Assembly (NCBI GenBank): GCA_022573225.1
Contig: JACZUI010000006.1
Location: 1 to 57,072, forward strand
Direction of reading: 5' to 3'
Length of the DNA: 57,072 nt
From: Acidobacteriota bacterium
GTDB taxonomy: Bacteria; Actinomycetota; Acidimicrobiia; Spongiisociales; ZC4RG35
In this document: positions 53,143-57,072 of the stretch, in pieces
Layout of the letters: each line of letters begins with the position of its first letter
Numbering within the stretch: position 1 is the stretch's first letter
The notes under the pieces: generated by a model
What the model was told of the DNA's origin: nothing
Database searches by the model: none
What the model saw: only the letters and a program-made list of their open reading frames with translations
Translations under genes and position numbers: made by a program

Positions 53143-53154
53143 AAACTATAGTTT
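53143..53154. promoter_or_regulatory. Palindromic operator between sufR-like gene and mrp
   Basis: AAACTATAGTTT is a perfect 12-bp palindrome midway between the divergent starts. On the minus strand it overlaps a -35 TTGAAA that is 16 bases from TAGATA. On the plus strand its TATAGT could serve as a -10 for mrp. A protein bound here could control both genes, most simply by autoregulation. The sufB operator shares ACTA/TAGT halves but with a six-base wider spacer, so a common regulator is plausible rather than shown. Confidence 0.55.
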
Positions 53155-53189
53155 CAACTGTCTCCAAGCATTGCGCCGTAAAGGAAATC

Positions 53190-54272
53190 ATGCCATCCAA
53201 TGACGAGCTATTCGAGGCTGTCGCGTCTATTGAGTCGCCGCTGTTCGTAGGGCGCACGATTGGCGAACTGGGCTTCGTCAGGGGCGTCGAGAAGAAGGTC
53301 TCCGGCAAGGTCAAGGTCGATCTGCTGCTTCCCGTGCCCAATCCTCCTGAGAAACTGAACGAGTCGCTTCGCGAGGCTCTCCAGCCGTTTGGTCGCGGCG
53401 CCGACATCAATGCCGAGGTCATGGATGAGAAGCAGGCCCTCGATTGGATGAATGGTCTCAAGGAGAAGGCCGGGCCTCCGATGGGTGAGCCCGGCTCACG
53501 CACCCGTGTTGTGGCCATCTCTTCGGGCAAAGGCGGGGTTGGCAAGTCGTCGATCAGTTCCAACCTTGCAGTGGCGCTCCGGCGGTCGGGGCACACCGTG
53601 GGCATCGTGGACGGCGACATCTGGGGCTTTTCGATCCCTGCGATGCTCGGGATCGACACCCCTCCCTCCATGATCGGCGAGATGATCGTTCCTCCGGTTG
53701 CCTATGGCGTGAAGGTCATGTCGATGGACTACTTCGTTGGCGAGGACAAGGCGGTTATTTGGCGCGGCCCCATGCTGCACAAGGCGATCGAGCAGTTCTT
53801 GAAGGATGTGTTCTGGGACAACCTCGACTTTCTGATCGTCGACATGCCGCCCGGCACCGGGGACATTGCGATTTCGATGGCGCAATTCCTCCCGCGCGCC
53901 CAGGCGCTCATCGTCACAACCCCGCAGCCCACGGCGCAGCGGGTGGCACGGCGCGCCGCGTTGATGGCTGCCGAGGTCGATCAGCAAGTCATTGGCATCG
54001 TGGAGAACATGTCGTGGTTCACCGGTGACGATGGCAAGCGGTACGAGCTGTTCGGGGCCGGGGGCGGCAAGGCGCTGGCTGAAGAGCTTGGTGTCGATTT
54101 GATGGCTCAGATTCCGCTGCTGCCTGCCATGGGGCGTGGCGCGGATATTGGTCATCCGGCAGCAGTCGCAGCACCGGGTTCCGAGGTCGAGGAGGCCCTT
54201 GATCGGCTGGTAACCGCCGTTATCGAGAAGCGACCTCGAATCCGCACCAACCCTGCTCTAGTCATCAACTGA
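53190..54272 (+). CDS. mrp: Mrp/ApbC-family ATP-binding Fe-S carrier
   Basis: A P-loop ATPase of 360 residues that carries Fe-S clusters to apo-proteins. An N-terminal MIP18/DUF59-like domain (about 5-75) precedes the deviant Walker A in AISSGKGGVGKSSISSNLAVAL (about 110), then IVDGDIWGFSIPAMLG and FLIVDMPPGTGDIAISMAQFLP. The CxxC usual after ENMS is absent (ENMSWFTGDDGKRYELFG), as I recall for mycobacterial Mrp, so cluster binding would need other residues. Start decided by AAGGAA close upstream of the ATG. Confidence 0.93.
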   Translation: MPSNDELFEAVASIESPLFVGRTIGELGFVRGVEKKVSGKVKVDLLLPVPNPPEKLNESLREALQPFGRGADINAEVMDEKQALDWMNGLKEKAGPPMGEPGSRTRVVAISSGKGGVGKSSISSNLAVALRRSGHTVGIVDGDIWGFSIPAMLGIDTPPSMIGEMIVPPVAYGVKVMSMDYFVGEDKAVIWRGPMLHKAIEQFLKDVFWDNLDFLIVDMPPGTGDIAISMAQFLPRAQALIVTTPQPTAQRVARRAALMAAEVDQQVIGIVENMSWFTGDDGKRYELFGAGGGKALAEELGVDLMAQIPLLPAMGRGADIGHPAAVAAPGSEVEEALDRLVTAVIEKRPRIRTNPALVIN

Positions 54273-54279
54273 GCGCACC

Positions 54280-55140
54280 ATGAAACGCGTTATGGAAGGC
54301 GCCTCGGGGTGGTTGTTCGGTCTTGCGGTGACCCTCTTGTTGATCAGCATCTGGGGGAGGGCGATCGTGATCGACACCGATGCCCTCGCCGAGAACCTCA
54401 GCCCCTTGTCCCAGTCAGTGGCTGTTGTCGACCAGTTTGCTGACTGGCTGGGGAGTGAGCTGACCGGGGCCGGAGTAGACTCCGCTCTTGCCGAGGAGGC
54501 GGTGAAGAGCACCCTGGCCGGCTCTGTCGTTGACGATGCGCTCGACGATCTGGTTCTAGAGGTGGTCTTCTCGGCGGCGACGGCAGATCCCGGCGGTGCG
54601 AGTGTGGACGTTGCCTCGATCCTTGCTCCGGCAGTGCCCGAGATCGCCGTTTCGCTTACCTCCGCGGGGGTGCCCGTCACCGAAAGTCAGGTTGAGGAAG
54701 TGGTCGAGGGTCTCGACCCACTCGTCATCATCGAGCCGGGTCAGGCTCCGCCGGTCGGACCGGAATCACCAATCGCCACGCGGCTGGGTACAGCGACGGT
54801 CCTGGCACTGGTGGTGATGGTGGTGGCCGGCTCGATATCGATCACCGCCGCGTCCGACCGCATCGGCGCCGCGAGGAAGCTCCTGATTCGGGTCGCCCTA
54901 TCAGGGTTGACGTTTGGCCTGCTTCTCAAACTGGGCAGTTGGATCCTCGATCCGGGAAGGGGCCGAGCTCCCGTTTCTCAGGCACTCTCCGGATTGGCAG
55001 AGGCAAAGTGGCTGGTTCCGGTGAGCGTCGCCGGGCTGGCTACGGCGCTGGCGGGCTTGACCTGGTTGATACGCCGTGGCGTCAAACCGGAGGCAACGAT
55101 CCCAGAGCCATACGGAGAACCCATACGCCAACCAGGCTGA
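54280..55140 (+). CDS. Hypothetical membrane protein
   Basis: A 286-residue protein: TM1 at the N-terminus (WLFGLAVTLLLISIWG), an acidic, Ala/Val-rich extracytoplasmic region of about 140 residues, then three TM helices (VLALVVMVVAGSISITAA; LLIRVALSGLTFGLLLKLGSWIL; WLVPVSVAGLATALAGLTWLI). The architecture resembles uncharacterised actinobacterial membrane proteins of similar size. No catalytic motif is seen. It follows mrp by seven bases, so probably shares its transcript. The end overlaps DUF2752 on the other strand. Confidence 0.75.
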   Translation: MKRVMEGASGWLFGLAVTLLLISIWGRAIVIDTDALAENLSPLSQSVAVVDQFADWLGSELTGAGVDSALAEEAVKSTLAGSVVDDALDDLVLEVVFSAATADPGGASVDVASILAPAVPEIAVSLTSAGVPVTESQVEEVVEGLDPLVIIEPGQAPPVGPESPIATRLGTATVLALVVMVVAGSISITAASDRIGAARKLLIRVALSGLTFGLLLKLGSWILDPGRGRAPVSQALSGLAEAKWLVPVSVAGLATALAGLTWLIRRGVKPEATIPEPYGEPIRQPG

Positions 55141-55471
55141 TCGCAGTTCCGATCAGAATGTAGTTGAGGGTTCGGCTGGACATCTGCTTTACCTTCCCAA
55201 CCCGCCGCAGCATGAACCACACCCAGGCCGCGGCTGCCTGAAGGGCAATCATGGGTATGAGCGGGTGATATCCGATGGCTAGATCTACGTTGCCTCGGAT
55301 CAGGTGGGAAGCGGCGCGGGTCATCCCGCATCCCGGACAGGCCATCCCGGTGCAGAGCGCAAATGGGCACACCGTTGGCCCGTCGTCGGAGGGCGAAAGC
55401 ATGACCAGCATCGCCACCCCCATGAAGGGAGCGACGATCAGGAGCCGATCACGCCAGCCGGTGAATGTCAT
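55082..55471 (-). CDS. DUF2752 membrane protein
   Basis: A 129-residue protein with three TM helices and the DUF2752 signature CPFALCTGMACPGCGMTRAASHLIRGNVDLAIGYHPLIP. The conserved CPGCGMTRA lies just before the second helix. Function unknown. The frame is open further upstream but the ATG that overlaps the stop of the preceding gene (ATGA) fits the family start. Its last 59 bases overlap the convergent membrane-protein gene. Confidence 0.88.
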   Translation of the reverse strand: MTFTGWRDRLLIVAPFMGVAMLVMLSPSDDGPTVCPFALCTGMACPGCGMTRAASHLIRGNVDLAIGYHPLIPMIALQAAAAWVWFMLRRVGKVKQMSSRTLNYILIGTAISLVGVWVLRMALGSLPPV

Positions 55472-55758
55472 AGGTCCTCGAAAGGAAGGATCATGGCGCC
55501 TGAGATGAACAGGATAAGGAAGACCAAGCCGATCCCAAGAAGGACGGTGCCGATGACCCCGATGACCTTGGCCGCCTTGGCAGTGCCTTCGTTCTGCGGG
55601 TTCCTCATTCCCGAGGCGATTTCCTCGAGCTCCTTGTTGGCCATGACCCAGGCGACGATTGCGAGGGGCCCACAACATACGATGCCAAGGATGCCCATTA
55701 CCAGGGCGGTCGTGGCCTGACTGCTTTGGGGATAGGCCGCTGCCTGCGGGAAGCTCAT
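55468..55758 (-). CDS. DUF4190 membrane protein
   Basis: A 96-residue protein with a short Pro/Gln-rich N-terminus and two TM helices (TTALVMGILGIVCCGPLAIVAWVMANKE; VIGVIGTVLLGIGLVFLILFI). ALVMGILGIVCCGPLAIVAWVMANKEL is a typical DUF4190 motif. Function unknown. Often paired with DUF2752, as here, with an ATGA overlap. Confidence 0.88.
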   Translation of the reverse strand: MSFPQAAAYPQSSQATTALVMGILGIVCCGPLAIVAWVMANKELEEIASGMRNPQNEGTAKAAKVIGVIGTVLLGIGLVFLILFISGAMILPFEDL

Positions 55759-55767
55759 GAAGCGAGA

Positions 55768-57042
55768 CTACCTACCGACCCGATCGAGAGTCCGGTACAG
55801 CATCGACGCCGGAGTGAGGAACCATGGCCTGTTCCGGTAGTACCAGCGTCCCTTGTGAGGAACTTTGGTGAACACGCTCGGCGGGTCCTCACCGAGCAGC
55901 ATTCCTGCAAGCTCATGGCCCAGGAGAGCTGATAGCCCGACTCCGTGGCCCGCGTATCCCATTGCGTACCAAACGCCGTCCTCCTGGCCCATGTGGGGGA
56001 CCAGGTCGAAGGGGACGCCCAGCCGGCCGCCCCAGACGTGAGTGATCTCCTTGTCGGCGAGGGAGGGCCAGAATCCGATCATCTGACCACGAAGCTCTTG
56101 CGCCGATTCCTCTAGATCGAGTCCGGGGTGGAGGTTGCGTCTCCCGCCGATGAGGATTCGGTTGTCAGGGGTGCGTCTCATGTAGTTGAGAAGCCGCCCT
56201 CTGGTATAGGACATGCTGTTGGTGGGGAAAATCGTCTTGGCTTCGTCTTCGGCGAGCGGTTCGGTCACGATGATGTAAGAGCCGATCGAGACCATCTTTC
56301 TGGCCAGTGCCGGGATCGGCTCGGTCGTCGTGTAGCCATTGGTGGCGACGATGACCTGACCCGCCTTCAGATCCCCCTTGGGAGTTGCGACGATGAACCC
56401 GGAGCCGTTCAGGGTTGTCGAGGTAGCCGGGCAATTCGAAACGAGACGCGCTCCGGCGTGAGCCACTGCTTCCGCCAGGCCGAATACCAGCCCTGCCGGC
56501 TGAACACCTATTCCTTCGGGCTCATAGAAACCCGAGTTGAAACTGTCAGAGCCACCTACCAGCTCCCCGATTCGATCGGGACCGACCACCTCCCAGTCGA
56601 CTCCGAATTGCTCCCGGTACCAACCGACCTGGGTCTCGAAGTACTTCAGATCACCAGGACGAGTGCCCAGCCCGGTCATCCCACCATTGATGATCTTCGC
56701 CCCGAGGGCGTACGACTTGGCGTGGTCGATGATGAGTTCGACCGATCTGACTGACGCGTCCCACATTGCCCGGCCGATCTCAGGACCGTGTTTCTCATAG
56801 ACGGCCCGCACCCCGGCCTTGATGTCGGGGGAGACCATCCCGCCGTTGATCGAGGACGCGCCCGATGCGATCTCGTTCCGATCCAGGACGACCACTGATC
56901 GCCCACCCTCGGCAAGACGGACCGCGGCCGAAAGCCCGGTCAAGCCGGATCCCACGATGGCGACATCGCATTGGGCAGGGAGATCGGATGTCAAGCCTTC
57001 AGGTCGAGGATGATCCTCGACCCAGAAAGACGTTTGCTTCAC
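55768..57042 (-). CDS. FAD-dependent amine/D-amino acid oxidase (DAO/PuuB-like)
   Basis: A 424-residue flavoenzyme of the DAO family. The FAD-binding start is CDVAIVGSGLTGLSAAVRLAEGGRSVVVLDRNEIASGASSINGGMVSP. It continues with VIVATNGYTTTEPIP, YMRRTPDNRILIGGRR, and the C-terminal THVWGGRLGVPFDLVPHMG plus GYAGHGVGLSALLGHELAGMLLG. This pattern resembles gamma-glutamylputrescine oxidase and related amine oxidases. The exact substrate is uncertain. GTG start; 30 bases remain to the window edge with no further gene visible. Confidence 0.9.
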   Translation of the reverse strand: MKQTSFWVEDHPRPEGLTSDLPAQCDVAIVGSGLTGLSAAVRLAEGGRSVVVLDRNEIASGASSINGGMVSPDIKAGVRAVYEKHGPEIGRAMWDASVRSVELIIDHAKSYALGAKIINGGMTGLGTRPGDLKYFETQVGWYREQFGVDWEVVGPDRIGELVGGSDSFNSGFYEPEGIGVQPAGLVFGLAEAVAHAGARLVSNCPATSTTLNGSGFIVATPKGDLKAGQVIVATNGYTTTEPIPALARKMVSIGSYIIVTEPLAEDEAKTIFPTNSMSYTRGRLLNYMRRTPDNRILIGGRRNLHPGLDLEESAQELRGQMIGFWPSLADKEITHVWGGRLGVPFDLVPHMGQEDGVWYAMGYAGHGVGLSALLGHELAGMLLGEDPPSVFTKVPHKGRWYYRNRPWFLTPASMLYRTLDRVGR

Positions 57043-57072
57043 AGGCCTTCCAGCCCGGCGCGGAATAATCTC

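Overview
The window looks like the chromosome of a high-GC Gram-positive actinobacterium, most likely an uncultured Acidimicrobiia-type lineage. The evidence is a high-GC composition, a mycobacterial-type LexA box, mycobacterial-like MenB and MurA, DUF222/HNH (13E12-type), DUF3105 and DUF5317 proteins, an F420-type luciferase-like oxidoreductase, a class-E-type sortase and an MprAB-PepD-like stress locus. I saw no rRNA, tRNA, CRISPR array, transposase or prophage. The taxonomic assignment is inference.

Layout. 1-6272: end of a DUF3105 gene, rpiB, murA (fosfomycin-insensitive type), a NifU-type scaffold, a short MeaB-like GTPase and pyruvate phosphate dikinase. 6387-15683: an aromatic-degradation and menaquinone block, with a hydrolase, a benzoate-CoA ligase, boxB and boxC of the aerobic benzoyl-CoA epoxidase pathway (no boxA), then menA, menB, menE and an O-methyltransferase. 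15783-18843: ArfB ribosome rescue with a coupled 18-codon leader ORF, a small conserved protein, a secreted M23 peptidase, an SDR-like protein and a methyltransferase. 18851-20498: sufB alone behind a strong promoter with a palindromic operator, ending in eight 21-bp repeats that each repeat its stop codon. 20612-25013: an envelope export system (lipoprotein, HlyD-like adaptor, MacB-type ATPase and permease). Its ATPase/permease junction has been duplicated into two extra translationally coupled mini-ORFs.

25024-29391: an M15 peptidase, two small proteins and a response regulator/histidine kinase/HtrA protease operon. 29425-32987: a cobalamin riboswitch controlling a BtuFCD-type importer and a corrinoid adenosyltransferase. 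33064-34322: a LexA-controlled DUF222/HNH gene. 34298-43186: a DrrAB-type exporter, a phosphotransferase, a DUF885 peptidase with a flavin reductase, a LysM/M23 protein, RlmN and a luciferase-like oxidoreductase. 43195-47535: an uncharacterised protein, a 429-bp leader with hairpins, two overlapping membrane HD-domain genes (one HD-GYP-like, one degenerate) and DUF5317. 47585-57042: enoyl-CoA hydratase, sortase, TlpA-like thioredoxin, aconitase, a cysteine-rich SufR-like regulator divergent from Mrp, small membrane proteins and an FAD amine oxidase.

The genes fall into three themes. One is Fe-S biology: NifU-type scaffold, SufB, aconitase, SufR-like regulator, Mrp and RlmN. A second is cobalamin supply. 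The third is envelope maintenance: MurA, M23, M15 and LysM proteins, sortase, HtrA and the MacAB-like exporter. The most unusual DNA is the pair of tandem-repeat structures placed exactly on gene ends, at sufB and at the ABC ATPase/permease junction.
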